From positions 62,001-126,000 of the forward strand of contig CAZJKJ010000002.1 in NCBI GenBank assembly GCA_964546435.1: a DNA stretch of 64,000 nucleotides, given 5' to 3'. Below, piece by piece: positions 55,650 through 64,000 of the stretch; position 1 is the stretch's first letter, and each line of letters begins with the position of its first letter. Source of the stretch: CAYNST01 sp964546435 (lineage in GTDB: Bacteria > Pseudomonadota > Gammaproteobacteria > Pseudomonadales > Cellvibrionaceae). The position numbers and the translations under genes were made by a program. The notes below the pieces were generated by a model that saw only the letters and a list, made by a program, of their open reading frames with translations, was not told the origin of the DNA and made no database searches.

Positions 55650-56435
55650 TTACAGGTTTTGGGTTGCAAACTGCAGCATCTGGTCCGCCGTGGAGACAAC
55701 TTTGGAGTTCATCTCGTAGGCGCGCTGAGTGGAGATCATGTTCACCATTTCTTCCACCACGTCGACGTTGGATGACTCCAGCATGCCCTGCAGCAGCTGG
55801 CCCATACCATCCTGACCGGGAACGCCTTCAACCGGGTTGCCACTGGCGCCGGTCTCGCGGAACAGGTTGCCGCCGATGGCTTCAAGACCCGCCGGATTCA
55901 CAAAATCCACCAACTGGACATTGCCAAGCACCTGGGGCTGGGCATCGCCCGCCACGCTCGCCGATACCGTCCCGTCGGTGCCGATGGTCACGCTCTGGGC
56001 ATCCTGGGGAATATTGATGCCGGGCTGAATCAGCAGACCATTGGCCGTTACCAGCTCACCTTCCGCCGACAGATGCAACTGGCCGTTGCGGGTGTATCCC
56101 ATGGTCCCGTCCGGCTGCAGCACTTGCAGAAAGCCGCGCCCGTCAATGGCAACATCCAGCGACTGTTCCGTCACCTGCATGTTGCCGGCGGTAAACTGCT
56201 TCTGCGTGCCCACAACCCGCACACCGGTTCCCAGTTGCAGGCCGGATGGCAAAGTCGTTTCTTCGGTCGACTGGGCGCCGGGCTGCCGGTTGACCTGATA
56301 CATAAGGTCTTCGAACACCGCCCGATCGCGTTTGAAGCCGACGGTCGAGGCGTTAGCCAGGTTGTTGGAAACCGTCGTCAGTTGAGTGTCCTGAGCCGAC
56401 AATCCGGTTTTAGCGACATAAAGTGCTGCGTGCAT
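55650..56435 (-). CDS. flgG: distal rod protein FlgG
   Basis: 261 residues, the same as Pseudomonas FlgG. TVSNNLANASTVGFKRDRAVFED near the start and QRAYEMNSKVVSTADQML at the end are the rod/hook family signatures. FlgG forms the distal rod. Confidence 0.97.
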   Translation of the reverse strand: MHAALYVAKTGLSAQDTQLTTVSNNLANASTVGFKRDRAVFEDLMYQVNRQPGAQSTEETTLPSGLQLGTGVRVVGTQKQFTAGNMQVTEQSLDVAIDGRGFLQVLQPDGTMGYTRNGQLHLSAEGELVTANGLLIQPGINIPQDAQSVTIGTDGTVSASVAGDAQPQVLGNVQLVDFVNPAGLEAIGGNLFRETGASGNPVEGVPGQDGMGQLLQGMLESSNVDVVEEMVNMISTQRAYEMNSKVVSTADQMLQFATQNL

Positions 56436-56448
56436 GGCATTTCCTCAA

Positions 56449-57198
56449 TTAAGTATTCATTTGCAACAGGCGGGCGGAACCTTCGGACATTTCCTCCGCC
56501 TGTTTCATAATTTTGATTTGCATTTCGTACTGGCGAGACAGTGACAGGATGCTGGTCAGTTCACTGACGGCGTTGACGTTGCTGCTTTCGAGAAATCCCG
56601 ACACCAGACGTACACCGGCATCCGGCTCCAGCGGTTCCGGCAGATTCTTGATTTCCAGCAGACCGTCATCGGCCTTGGTGACCCTTTGCAGATCCGGATT
56701 GACCAGCTTGATGCGATCGATCACCACCGGCGCTTCGGGGCCCTGCCCCAGCGGGATAATGGTGATGCTGCCATCCAGGCCCACTTCGATTTTTTCGGCC
56801 GCCGGTATGGCCACCGGTCCATCATTGCCCATCACCGGCAAACCATTGCCGCTGCGCAGCACCCCCAGCGGATCGATATGCAGAGAGCCCGCCCGGGTGT
56901 AACGTTCTTCCCCGGCAGCATTCTGGACGGCGATAAACCCTTCGCCTTCGATGGCCACATCCAGATCCCGTCCGGTCTGCTGCAAGGCGCCGTAATTGAA
57001 GTCTGTGGCCGGCCGCTCGGTCAGCGCGTAGGCACGCGTAGGCAAGCCGTCGCCGTAATAGACGGGCATACTGCGCGCTGCCGTGAAATCCGCCCTGAAG
57101 CCGGTGGTGTTGACGTTCGCCAGATTGTTGGCGTGACTGGTCTGGGCCAACATGTTGTGCTTGGCCCCGGTCATCGCAATGTAGAGTGCTTTATCCAT
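56449..57198 (-). CDS. flgF: proximal rod protein FlgF
   Basis: 249 residues from the ATG at 57198. Starts MDKALYIAMTGAKHNMLAQ with HANNLANVNTTGFRADF, and ends in LSRQYEMQIKIMKQAEEM. First gene of the flgFGHIJKL unit, with a sigma-54 promoter 60 bases upstream. Confidence 0.96.
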   Translation of the reverse strand: MDKALYIAMTGAKHNMLAQTSHANNLANVNTTGFRADFTAARSMPVYYGDGLPTRAYALTERPATDFNYGALQQTGRDLDVAIEGEGFIAVQNAAGEERYTRAGSLHIDPLGVLRSGNGLPVMGNDGPVAIPAAEKIEVGLDGSITIIPLGQGPEAPVVIDRIKLVNPDLQRVTKADDGLLEIKNLPEPLEPDAGVRLVSGFLESSNVNAVSELTSILSLSRQYEMQIKIMKQAEEMSEGSARLLQMNT

Positions 57199-57256
57199 AA
57201 ATCGCCTGTAGAGAGAGTCAAATTTCCAACTCGGAAAATGCATCTACAGCAGGAGT

Positions 57257-57272
57257 AGCAAAAGAAGTGCCA
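57257..57272 (-). promoter_or_regulatory. sigma-54 promoter of flgFGHIJKL
   Basis: Minus-strand TGGCACTTCTTTTGCT: GG and GC 10 bases apart, a near-perfect -24/-12 match. Start expected near 57246, leader of about 48 bases to flgF. Confidence 0.85.
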
Positions 57273-57361
57273 TGCAGTCGAAAGGCAGGAACAGCGCCAG
57301 AGTGCGCTGGATTTTCAGGGAAACTGCGTGCGCCGCGATCGTTAATGTGTGCCGCGTTCCA

Positions 57362-57411
57362 TAAAAAAATCCGGCCGCGCGAAGGGTCTGTCTGCCCTGC
57401 GCGGCCGGATT
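57362..57411 (-). terminator. Rho-independent terminator after flgE
   Basis: A 12-base stem, ATCCGGCCGCGC / GCGCGGCCGGAT, is followed by seven T on the minus strand, 16 bases past the flgE stop. It separates flgBCDE from flgFGHIJKL. Confidence 0.95.
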
Positions 57412-57426
57412 GATCAAAACCGGTGA

Positions 57427-59880
57427 TTAACGGATGTTGATGATGGTCTGGGTGACCTGATCCGCCGTCTCAATGGTTTTGGCGTTCGCCTGGAAGTTGC
57501 GCTGGGCAACGATCAGGTTAACCAGCTCTTCCGACAGATCGACGTTGGATTCCTCCAGCGCTCCCGCCTGAATGGCTCCCAATGCCCCGCTACCGGGCGC
57601 ACCGATGTTGGGTGGGCCGGATTCATAATTCTCCGCCCACATACTGTCGCCCACCGGTTGCAGTCCCTGGGTATTTTTAAAATCCGCCAGGGCAATCTGC
57701 CCGAGGGATTTCGATTCGCCGTTGGTGAAGCGTGCGAAAATCACGCCGCTTTCATCGATATTCAGACCGGACAGACGCCCCGCCGCGTAGCCATTCGGGG
57801 AGTTATCGTTAACCGAGAAAATACTGCCGAACTGGGTTGTGCCATCAAAATCAATCAGGAAATTCGAATTGACCGGAACAACCGGAATATTGGTCGTTCC
57901 GCCGGCCAGCACGTTCTGGGGCCCGAGCGCACCATTAGGCTTGCCGTCGGCGTCCAGGGGAATCCAGTTGGAAATCAATACGTCGCCCGTATAGGTGCGA
58001 TCCAGCGATCCATCTTCATTGAATCGCAAATTGAAGCCCGCCCGGGTCGGCACGGTATTGTCTGGTGGTGGCAAGGTGGTGTCCGGGTCGCCCACATCCC
58101 GGCCGTCGACCTGGACATACATGATCCAGGAATTCGGCGCGGTCGTCGGGTCGTTGATGTCGTATTCCTGACGCACGAAATATTGGGTCATCACGTGCGC
58201 ATTGCCCAGACTGTCGTAAATCTTGAGGGATGTCGCGTTGTTGTAAGTCGTCTTGTCAGTCGGATCAAAGGCGTTGAGGGTAATGTCCGTAAACGCCGAG
58301 CCTGTCAGCGGGCCGAACAAACCGATCGACGGCGGGTTGGCATTCTGCGCGGTATAGCCTTCGTCCAGCACAATCTCGATGGTGCCGCCGACGACGATAC
58401 TGTTGCCGCTGGCAGTCGAGGCCGAGGCGATGTTCAGAGCGTTGTTGGTATCCACTTCCAGCACCTCCGATGGCGCTCCGGGATTGCCCAGCACTTCCAG
58501 ACTGTCGCCATCGTCGATGCTGTCTATGGACACTTTGATGTCGTCACCCACCGACGAATGCAGCATCAGGTCACCGGTTGCCAGATCCAGCTCGGCAGTA
58601 ATGCCGGGGAGAATGGTGTTGCTGAAGCTGTTGATCTGGGTCCCGAGACTCTGCAGGGTAGGCGCCTGCAGACTGACACCGTTGATCTTGATTTCAAGGT
58701 TGCCGTTCGTGTTGTTGTAATTGCCGGCGACAAACCGCAGCGAGGTTTGCGCCGTTGCAGAAACGCCGGTCAAGGCGTTCAGTTCCGAGGCCACCCGCGC
58801 AGCTGAAGCGCCGGCTGCCGAGGTATACCGCACCTCAGTGCCGTCGGCACCCACGATATCGATGGATTGTGCCGGGTAGTTGTTGTTTACCGCAGCGACG
58901 CCGGGAACTGACACGCTGGTTGCGGGCCCAGTCGGCAACTGCAGATCAGCCACCGCAGCATTCCCGTTCAAGATGCGAATCCGGGACGCTTCACCCGTCT
59001 GCAGCGTATTGAATTCCAGCCGGTAGTTACCGCCGCCGTCATCCACTGCAGTGGCCATGACATCGATCGCGGTCTGGGGAGGCTCCGGAGAAAACAGCTG
59101 TGCGTTGATGGCGCCCGCCAGGGTGCGCAAATCGTTGAACGTTGTGATATTGGCCGGGACGCCGGCCGCGGTGTTCAGGTTGACACGTACAACACCATTA
59201 TTGCCCGTAGCCTCGGTTAACTCCACGTCAAACGTGGCCGTTGTGGTGCTGAAGTCGGTAGCCATGGGCAAAGTAAAACTGGGGGCGCTGAGGTTGGTTG
59301 TCGTGTTCTGAGACAGACCGGCCCGGGTCACCCCGATTGCGTTGCCTTCCGTCGTAAACTGGCGCCCGGTGGTTTGCAGGACCGGCGCCGTCGCATCCAG
59401 GTTCAACATGGAATCCACGCGCGTCGTACCGCGCGGTGCGAGGTTCGACGTATGAATTCGGACATCGCCCTGCAGACCGCTGATATTGCCCAGATCATCC
59501 GCAGAGAATCCTTGCAGCCTGGCTCCATTATTGTTGACGACATAGCCGTTATCATCCATGCCGAAAGTACCGGCACGGGTATAAAATTGCTCGCCGTTCT
59601 GCCGCACCACAAACATGCCGTTGCCACTGATGGCCAGATCCAGTTCGTTCTCGGTGAAGGCCACACTGCCCTGGGTAAATTGTTGGGCGACATCCTGCAG
59701 CCGCACGCCACTGCCCATCGAATTACTGCCCGCCCCCAGAACGGAGGTCGCATACAAATCGCCGAATTCACCGCGTGAAGATTTAAAGCCTTTGGTGGAC
59801 GCATTCGCAATGTTGTTTCCAGTAATCGACAGATCGCTGGACGCGGCCCGAATTCCACTGAGTGCTGTATCGAACGGCAT
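57427..59880 (-). CDS. flgE: flagellar hook protein, expanded
   Basis: 817 residues, about twice the 402 of E. coli and 462 of P. aeruginosa. Core ends intact: ALSGIRAASSDLSITGNNIA, ASTKGFKSSRGEFGDLYA and the C-terminal VDLSEELVNLIVAQRNFQAN. The insert lies at about residues 210-530 and contains hook-IN-type units. The part about 338-525 is homologous to a FlgK insert (NLEIKINGVSLQ, LHSSVGDDIKV, SIVVGGTIEIVLDEG). TYNNATSLKIYDSLGN resumes the FlgE core. Last gene of flgBCDE. Confidence 0.95.
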   Translation of the reverse strand: MPFDTALSGIRAASSDLSITGNNIANASTKGFKSSRGEFGDLYATSVLGAGSNSMGSGVRLQDVAQQFTQGSVAFTENELDLAISGNGMFVVRQNGEQFYTRAGTFGMDDNGYVVNNNGARLQGFSADDLGNISGLQGDVRIHTSNLAPRGTTRVDSMLNLDATAPVLQTTGRQFTTEGNAIGVTRAGLSQNTTTNLSAPSFTLPMATDFSTTTATFDVELTEATGNNGVVRVNLNTAAGVPANITTFNDLRTLAGAINAQLFSPEPPQTAIDVMATAVDDGGGNYRLEFNTLQTGEASRIRILNGNAAVADLQLPTGPATSVSVPGVAAVNNNYPAQSIDIVGADGTEVRYTSAAGASAARVASELNALTGVSATAQTSLRFVAGNYNNTNGNLEIKINGVSLQAPTLQSLGTQINSFSNTILPGITAELDLATGDLMLHSSVGDDIKVSIDSIDDGDSLEVLGNPGAPSEVLEVDTNNALNIASASTASGNSIVVGGTIEIVLDEGYTAQNANPPSIGLFGPLTGSAFTDITLNAFDPTDKTTYNNATSLKIYDSLGNAHVMTQYFVRQEYDINDPTTAPNSWIMYVQVDGRDVGDPDTTLPPPDNTVPTRAGFNLRFNEDGSLDRTYTGDVLISNWIPLDADGKPNGALGPQNVLAGGTTNIPVVPVNSNFLIDFDGTTQFGSIFSVNDNSPNGYAAGRLSGLNIDESGVIFARFTNGESKSLGQIALADFKNTQGLQPVGDSMWAENYESGPPNIGAPGSGALGAIQAGALEESNVDLSEELVNLIVAQRNFQANAKTIETADQVTQTIINIR

Positions 59881-59939
59881 AGATTTCTCCTGTGAGTACT
59901 ACTCAAAAAAATTAATTAAATTCAGTAAAAATTGAAAAT

Positions 59940-60656
59940 TCATTCATTGAACTGTCTGACGTCCGACAACTTGACCGGGCCGACGCCGGCCAGATTCAAC
60001 ATCAGCTGACCTTCGGCACCGAGCGTCACACTATTGACGTTGGCGCTGAGGCTGGTTTCCAGCTGAGAGGGTTTGCCCTCGATGTTGCCGGTGACTACAA
60101 AACGATAAACGCCTGGGGGAAGACCGCCCTCATGGCTGCTGCTCCAGTCCATCAACTTTCCATTGCTTTCCAGCAGATGACCGTCCCAGCGCAGATTGAG
60201 CTCACCCTCAGGCTGGGTTCCCAGACTGATTTCCTCGACCAGTGCACCGGAGGAATCAAAAATATCCAGTGACAGTTCACCCACACTGGAGGGAACGTCT
60301 ATAACCGCATTCACATAACTGCCTTCGTTCAACCGCGTGACCTCAGTGGGTACGGTCACGGTGCGCCCGACGAGGCTGGACGCCTGCAGTGCCTGATTGC
60401 CGATAAAGCTGGACGTAAAGGAATCGAAATTGTTGTTCAATTTATCCAGGCTTTCGACTGAACTGAACTGGGCCAGCTGCGCGATAAACTCGGAGTTTTC
60501 CTGGGGGCTTAGCGGGTCCTGGTTTTCCAGCTGGGTAATCATCAGCTTCAGGAACGCCTTTTGACCCAGCTCGTCGTTTTTTTCAGGTTCCTTCTTGTAT
60601 TTCTGGGTTACCGACAGATCGTTGTAGATACTGCTTCCCGTAATGGCGTCAGACAT
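59940..60656 (-). CDS. flgD: hook-cap protein FlgD
   Basis: 238 residues. FLKLMITQLENQDPLSPQEN and SSLVGRTVTVP are family signatures; the C-terminal half folds as Ig-like/tudor domains. It caps the growing hook. 60 bases before flgE and 29 after flgC. Confidence 0.96.
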   Translation of the reverse strand: MSDAITGSSIYNDLSVTQKYKKEPEKNDELGQKAFLKLMITQLENQDPLSPQENSEFIAQLAQFSSVESLDKLNNNFDSFTSSFIGNQALQASSLVGRTVTVPTEVTRLNEGSYVNAVIDVPSSVGELSLDIFDSSGALVEEISLGTQPEGELNLRWDGHLLESNGKLMDWSSSHEGGLPPGVYRFVVTGNIEGKPSQLETSLSANVNSVTLGAEGQLMLNLAGVGPVKLSDVRQFNE

Positions 60657-60685
60657 TGTTCTGGTTCCGGATAAGTTGGAAAAAA

Positions 60686-61126
60686 TTATTGACCGAGAGT
60701 CAGCACACGCTGAACCATCTGCTTCGCGGAGTTCATGACTTCAACGTTGGCCTGAAACGAGCGCGTGGCAGAAATCATGTTGGTCATCTCTTCTACCACG
60801 TTGACGTTGGGGTAGAACACATAGCCTTCCTCATCCGCCAACGGGTTGTTCGGTTCGTAGCGGCGCTGGGACGGCGCATCGCTTTCGACGATGCCCTGCA
60901 CATTCACGCCCACCGACGCCTCATTGCCCATACCGGTACCGGCCTGGGGGCTGCCGAGCATATTCTGGTAAGTCGCCGCAAATACCGGATGGCGACCTTT
61001 GTATACCGCCTCGGAACTTGACGAGGCTGCCTCGGCATTGGCGATGTTGCTGGCAGTGGTATTCAGACGGACCGACTGGGCGCCCATGCCGGAACCGGCG
61101 ATGTTAAAAATGTTGGTTAAGCTCAT
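60686..61126 (-). CDS. flgC: proximal rod protein FlgC
   Basis: 146 residues from the ATG at 61126, preceded by AGGGGAT. N-terminal NIFNIAGSGMGAQSVRLNT and C-terminal MTNMISATRSFQANVEVMN are diagnostic. It starts two bases after flgB. Confidence 0.97.
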   Translation of the reverse strand: MSLTNIFNIAGSGMGAQSVRLNTTASNIANAEAASSSSEAVYKGRHPVFAATYQNMLGSPQAGTGMGNEASVGVNVQGIVESDAPSQRRYEPNNPLADEEGYVFYPNVNVVEEMTNMISATRSFQANVEVMNSAKQMVQRVLTLGQ

Positions 61127-61128
61127 GA

Positions 61129-61524
61129 TCAATCCCCTTTGATGACGTTCATCATGCCTTTGAGACGGCTGTTCAACAGTGTGAAGGCCACTTGAAATTC
61201 GAGACTGTTCTGCATGAACTCACCATGCTCGGCGTGTTCATCTACCGTATTGCCATCGATAGACGGCTGGGTCGGGACCCGGTACTGCAAATTCATACCT
61301 CCGGTCGCCTGCCCCTGACTGTTCAGGTGACCGCTGTGATTCGCACGCAGGCCGCCGGTATTATCCAGTTGCGTCTTCAGCGCCTGGTGAAAGTCAAAAT
61401 CCCGTGCTTTGAAATTGGGCGTGTCGGCATTGGCGAGGTTGGCGGAAAGCACTTCGGCCCGTTGCGACCGCAGTTTTAACGCCGCCTCATAGGTGCCGAA
61501 CGCTTTCTGAAAATTAATGGACAC
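61129..61524 (-). CDS. flgB: proximal rod protein FlgB
   Basis: 131 residues from a GTG at 61524, with GGAG eight bases upstream; the upstream open frame is not family-like. NLANADTPNFKARDFDFHQAL and FTLLNSRLKGMMNVIKG are the signatures. First gene of flgBCDE, with a sigma-54 promoter upstream. Confidence 0.95.
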   Translation of the reverse strand: MSINFQKAFGTYEAALKLRSQRAEVLSANLANADTPNFKARDFDFHQALKTQLDNTGGLRANHSGHLNSQGQATGGMNLQYRVPTQPSIDGNTVDEHAEHGEFMQNSLEFQVAFTLLNSRLKGMMNVIKGD

Positions 61525-61573
61525 AGTAATTCTCCGTGGGAATTCCGGCACTCGGGCCGGTTTCTGTCTGTAC

Positions 61574-61589
61574 TGCAACCACAATGCCA
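61574..61589 (-). promoter_or_regulatory. sigma-54 promoter of flgBCDE
   Basis: Minus-strand TGGCATTGTGGTTGCA: GG and GC 10 bases apart, one mismatch in the conserved -24 block. Start near 61563, leader of about 39 bases. Confidence 0.8.
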
Positions 61590-61699
61590 AAGTCACTCTT
61601 GCAGCTTGAAAGCCACAGAGACCGGGGATTCAATGGCAATTTCCACGAGAATGTGCGGTTATTGGCGGATATTCTTCGCCTGCGCAAAATGCGTGGCGG

Positions 61700-61723
61700 G
61701 AGAGAGCGGCAACCGATTGCCGC
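61700..61723 (-). terminator. possible terminator after cheR
   Basis: GCGGCAA (61706-61712) and TTGCCGC (61717-61723) form a 7-base stem with a 4-base loop; the minus strand continues TCTCTC. 25 bases beyond the cheR stop. Confidence 0.4.
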
Positions 61724-61748
61724 TGCGGCGGTTTACCGGCGCCGGGTA

Positions 61749-62594
61749 TCAGCGCGCCCGGTATACGACTCCGGGAGTGATGTGAATCATTTCAAACAGG
61801 TCCGAAGCCCCGGCAATACTTTCCGAGGCACCGAGAAACAATAGACCGCCCGGCTCCATCTGATCGTGGAGCTTGCGAAGAATCTCCCGCTTAAGCGGTG
61901 CGGAAAAATAGATAAGCACATTGCGGCAGAAGATGATGTGAAAGCGTCCCAGGGTCAGATAGGATCCCTGGAGATTCAGAGGGCGAAAACGCACCCGTTT
62001 CCGGATCTGTTCGGTCAGTGCCCACAGGTCATCGTTGGCGGGTGCAAAAAACTGCTGCAGCCGCGTTTGCGAAAGTCCGCGACTGACGGACATACGGTCG
62101 TAAAAACCTGACTGCGCCGCTTCAAGTACCGACACTGACAGATCTGTCGCCAGAATTTCGGCATCCAGGGGTTGCCCGGTGCGGCGTGTGAATTCTTCCA
62201 GAATGATACTCAGTGAATACGGCTCCTGCCCCGACGAGCACGCCGCCGACCAGATGCGCAGACGCGGTACCACCTGCCGCTGGACATAGTCCGGCAAGAA
62301 ACGGCGCGCAAGGAATTCGAACGGATAAACATCCCGGAACCAGAAGGTTTCGTTGGTTGTCATGGCGTCGATGACGTGCTGGCGTAACTGTCGGTCGCCG
62401 CCGTCGGTAATCCGCGCTATCAGCTCCGAAAAGGAAGTGATCCGGTGCTGCATCATTACCCGGCGTATACGGGTGGTTACCAGATACTGCTTGTTGTCAC
62501 CCAGATCGATACCGCAGGCAGAACGCAGGAAGCGGCCGAATGCCAGATATTCTTCCGTTGACAGACACCCTGGGATGTTCACTGTCGTGATCAT
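61749..62594 (-). CDS. cheR: chemotaxis protein methyltransferase
   Basis: 281 residues. N-terminal helical domain and a SAM-binding domain with AACSSGQEPYSLS and the EILATDLSVSVLEAA segment; FHIIFCRNVLIYF is the catalytic-site motif. It methylates glutamates of chemoreceptors for adaptation. Between cheV and flgB. Confidence 0.95.
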   Translation of the reverse strand: MITTVNIPGCLSTEEYLAFGRFLRSACGIDLGDNKQYLVTTRIRRVMMQHRITSFSELIARITDGGDRQLRQHVIDAMTTNETFWFRDVYPFEFLARRFLPDYVQRQVVPRLRIWSAACSSGQEPYSLSIILEEFTRRTGQPLDAEILATDLSVSVLEAAQSGFYDRMSVSRGLSQTRLQQFFAPANDDLWALTEQIRKRVRFRPLNLQGSYLTLGRFHIIFCRNVLIYFSAPLKREILRKLHDQMEPGGLLFLGASESIAGASDLFEMIHITPGVVYRAR

Positions 62595-62745
62595 GCTGTC
62601 GGCCGTCCTGTTGGTAGTGCGGAGGGACTTGTTCTCGTCGATATTATGATCGGTCGCTCTGTGGTTGATATCCGGTTAACCGCGTTTCCCCTCCCGGAGA
62701 CCGGTGCATTGCCCCGGCCCGACCCATCAAGGATCGCGGGCGCAA

Positions 62746-63690
62746 TTACCGCAGCTTCCGGTCTATAGCGACGTCGGCAATACGCTTGTTGACACGCCGG
62801 GCCAGTTCGTCCGGGTGGAATTTGGCAATGAAATCGTTCGCCCCTACTTTCTTGACCATGGCTTCATTGAACACGCCGCTCAACGATGTATGCAGGATGA
62901 CATAAAGATCCTTCAAGGCCGGATTGATTCTTACTTCGGCCGTGAACGTGTAGCCATCCATTTCCGGCATCTCGATATCGGAGATCACCAGCAGCAATTC
63001 ATCGTAGGGATTTTTGCCGTCCCGGATCATGGCTTGCAGGTAATCCAGCGCTTCCTGACCGTTTTTGAGGGACGTCGTGGTGAGATTGATGGACGTGAGT
63101 ACCTTCTCGATCTGTTTGCGCGCAATAGCCGAATCATCTGCGACCAGAACATGGCGTTTGGGCACCGTCTCCTGCTGCGCTTCCTGAATAATGGTGTCAC
63201 TGACCTCTTCCACGTGAGGCGTTACTTCTGCAAGGACTTTCTCCACGTCAATAATTTCCACCAGCCGACCATCCACTTCCGTGACCGCCGTCAGGTAACT
63301 GTTGCTGCCGGTGCCGCTCGGCGGCGGGTGAATCGCGCCCCAGTTCATATTGACGATGCGCTCAACACCGCTCACGAGAAAGCCCTGGGTTGACCGGTTG
63401 TATTCGGTGATTATTACGAAACAGTCTTTGACGTTCTCCTGAGGCCGCGAACCAGTCGCCTGACGCAGATCCATGATCGGAATCGTGCCTCCCCGGATAT
63501 GCGCAACTCCCCGGACAACCGGGTTGCGATTGGGAATGGCATGCAAGGTTGGACACTGCAGTACTTCCTTGACTTTAAATACATTAATTCCGTAAAGCTG
63601 CCGGCCACCGAGGCTGAACAGTAACAGTTCCAAACGGTTCTGACCCACCAGTTGCGTTCTCTGGTTTACTGAATCCAGCACGCTGGCCAT
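62746..63690 (-). CDS. cheV: chemotaxis coupling protein CheV
   Basis: 314 residues. CheW-like domain (about 20-160, RGGTIPIMDLRQ) and a response-regulator receiver domain (about 178-310) with acidic pair Asp185/Asp186 and phosphoacceptor Asp238 (VISDIEMPEMDGY). It couples receptors to CheA and helps adaptation. Divergent from flgA, the Pseudomonas order. Confidence 0.96.
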   Translation of the reverse strand: MASVLDSVNQRTQLVGQNRLELLLFSLGGRQLYGINVFKVKEVLQCPTLHAIPNRNPVVRGVAHIRGGTIPIMDLRQATGSRPQENVKDCFVIITEYNRSTQGFLVSGVERIVNMNWGAIHPPPSGTGSNSYLTAVTEVDGRLVEIIDVEKVLAEVTPHVEEVSDTIIQEAQQETVPKRHVLVADDSAIARKQIEKVLTSINLTTTSLKNGQEALDYLQAMIRDGKNPYDELLLVISDIEMPEMDGYTFTAEVRINPALKDLYVILHTSLSGVFNEAMVKKVGANDFIAKFHPDELARRVNKRIADVAIDRKLR

Positions 63691-63764
63691 GCCTCTTTCC
63701 TCTCAAGGTAACAATTGCGTGGTTGCATAATTCCGGGAGTCATAATGCGACGCTGTTTTACGAT

Positions 63765-63780
63765 CGGCCCGCAGTTTGCT
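63765..63780 (+). promoter_or_regulatory. sigma-54 promoter of flgA
   Basis: CGGCCCGCAGTTTGCT: GG and GC 10 bases apart, TTGCT at -12 perfect, two mismatches at -24. Start near 63792, about 78 bases before flgA. Confidence 0.65.
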
Positions 63781-63869
63781 ATACATGTATATGAAGGCTG
63801 ACACATGACAAACTTTTGACGTCTTGACCATCTCACTATTCCCCAAACTAAAATAAGCATAGGACAAGA

Positions 63870-64000
63870 ATGATGGGACACTCCAAATTTTTCGCCGCTT
63901 TACTCCTGCTGCAATTTTGTCTCCCTGCGTGGTCGGAGGAGTCCCAATCGGCGCGCTCGCTGCAACGACTCGTTCATGAATTTGTACACCAGGAATTCAT
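63870..64000 (+). CDS. flgA: P-ring chaperone FlgA, 3' end cut by the window
   Basis: Only the first 43 codons are present, starting ATGATG at 63870 with AGGACAAG upstream. A signal peptide (FFAALLLLQFCLPAWSEE) and LQRLVHEFVHQEF match the start of FlgA, which helps P-ring assembly in the periplasm. Identification rests mostly on position: divergent from cheV, as in Pseudomonas. Confidence 0.7.
   Translation, partial: MMGHSKFFAALLLLQFCLPAWSEESQSARSLQRLVHEFVHQEF

Noticed and set aside
57658..58806. 382-codon plus-strand frame opposite flgE
   Set aside because: Antisense to a real flagellar gene in a G+C-rich region; no family resemblance.

Overview
The window is a 64 kb piece of a draft (scaffolded) gammaproteobacterial chromosome. 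By eye it is about 55-60% G+C, and two 100-base runs of N mark assembly gaps. The gene orders point to a Pseudomonas/Cellvibrio/Marinobacter-type lineage: leuC-leuD-leuB-asd-fimV-truA-trpF-trpB-trpA-accD-folC-dedD-cvpA-purF-metZ, followed by moxR-DUF58-tgpA, and a polar-flagellum block of the Pseudomonas type with flgA divergent from cheV-cheR-flgBCDE-flgFGHIJKL. Genus cannot be fixed from reading alone. Most genes lie on the minus strand.

Layout. 1-2.3 kb: the 3' part of nadB, a tRNA-Arg(ACG) with a strong promoter and a terminator, and mgsA. 2.3-6.2 kb: the moxR / DUF58 / transglutaminase (TgpA-like) cluster. 6.4-16.6 kb: the metZ-purF-cvpA-dedD-folC-accD-trpA-trpB-trpF-truA series. 16.6-25.4 kb: fimV, asd, leuB, leuD, leuC and a divergent LysR regulator. 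25.5-35.7 kb: an outer-membrane protein, an unknown secreted protein, an MFS transporter interrupted by gap 1, aroC, prmB, folE, DUF4892, an alpha/beta hydrolase, sixA, a DUF4389 protein and gpsA. 35.8-40.7 kb: htpG with a sigma-32 promoter, a DUF4156 lipoprotein, and a translationally coupled pair made of a periplasmic trypsin-like protease and an FHA-domain membrane protein. 40.8-41.4 kb: repeats and gap 2. 41.4-64 kb: the flagellar block, read on the minus strand as cheV, cheR, flgBCDE, flgFGHIJKL, two flagellins, flaG and fliD, with flgA starting at the right edge on the plus strand.

How the parts work together. The biosynthetic block covers leucine, tryptophan, methionine, aspartate-semialdehyde, purine, folate, fatty-acid and NAD precursors. 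The flagellar block encodes rod, rings, hook, hook-filament junction, filament and cap, plus two chemotaxis adaptation proteins. Four good sigma-54 (-24/-12) promoters sit in front of flgA, flgB, flgF and the upstream flagellin. A weaker sigma-28-like site precedes the second flagellin. This fits a tiered flagellar hierarchy.

Most notable: (1) a family of short palindromic repeats scattered around the flagellin/fliD region, three of which carry a different short tandem array on the same side; (2) hook, hook-associated, filament and cap proteins that are unusually long and share hook-IN-type modules, most extensively between FlgE and FlgK; (3) the protease/FHA pair, whose FHA domain has Asp where the phosphate-binding Ser normally sits; (4) a DUF4892 protein whose C-terminus reads as a degenerate OmpA-like domain. 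No mobile element, phage, CRISPR array or defence system was found.
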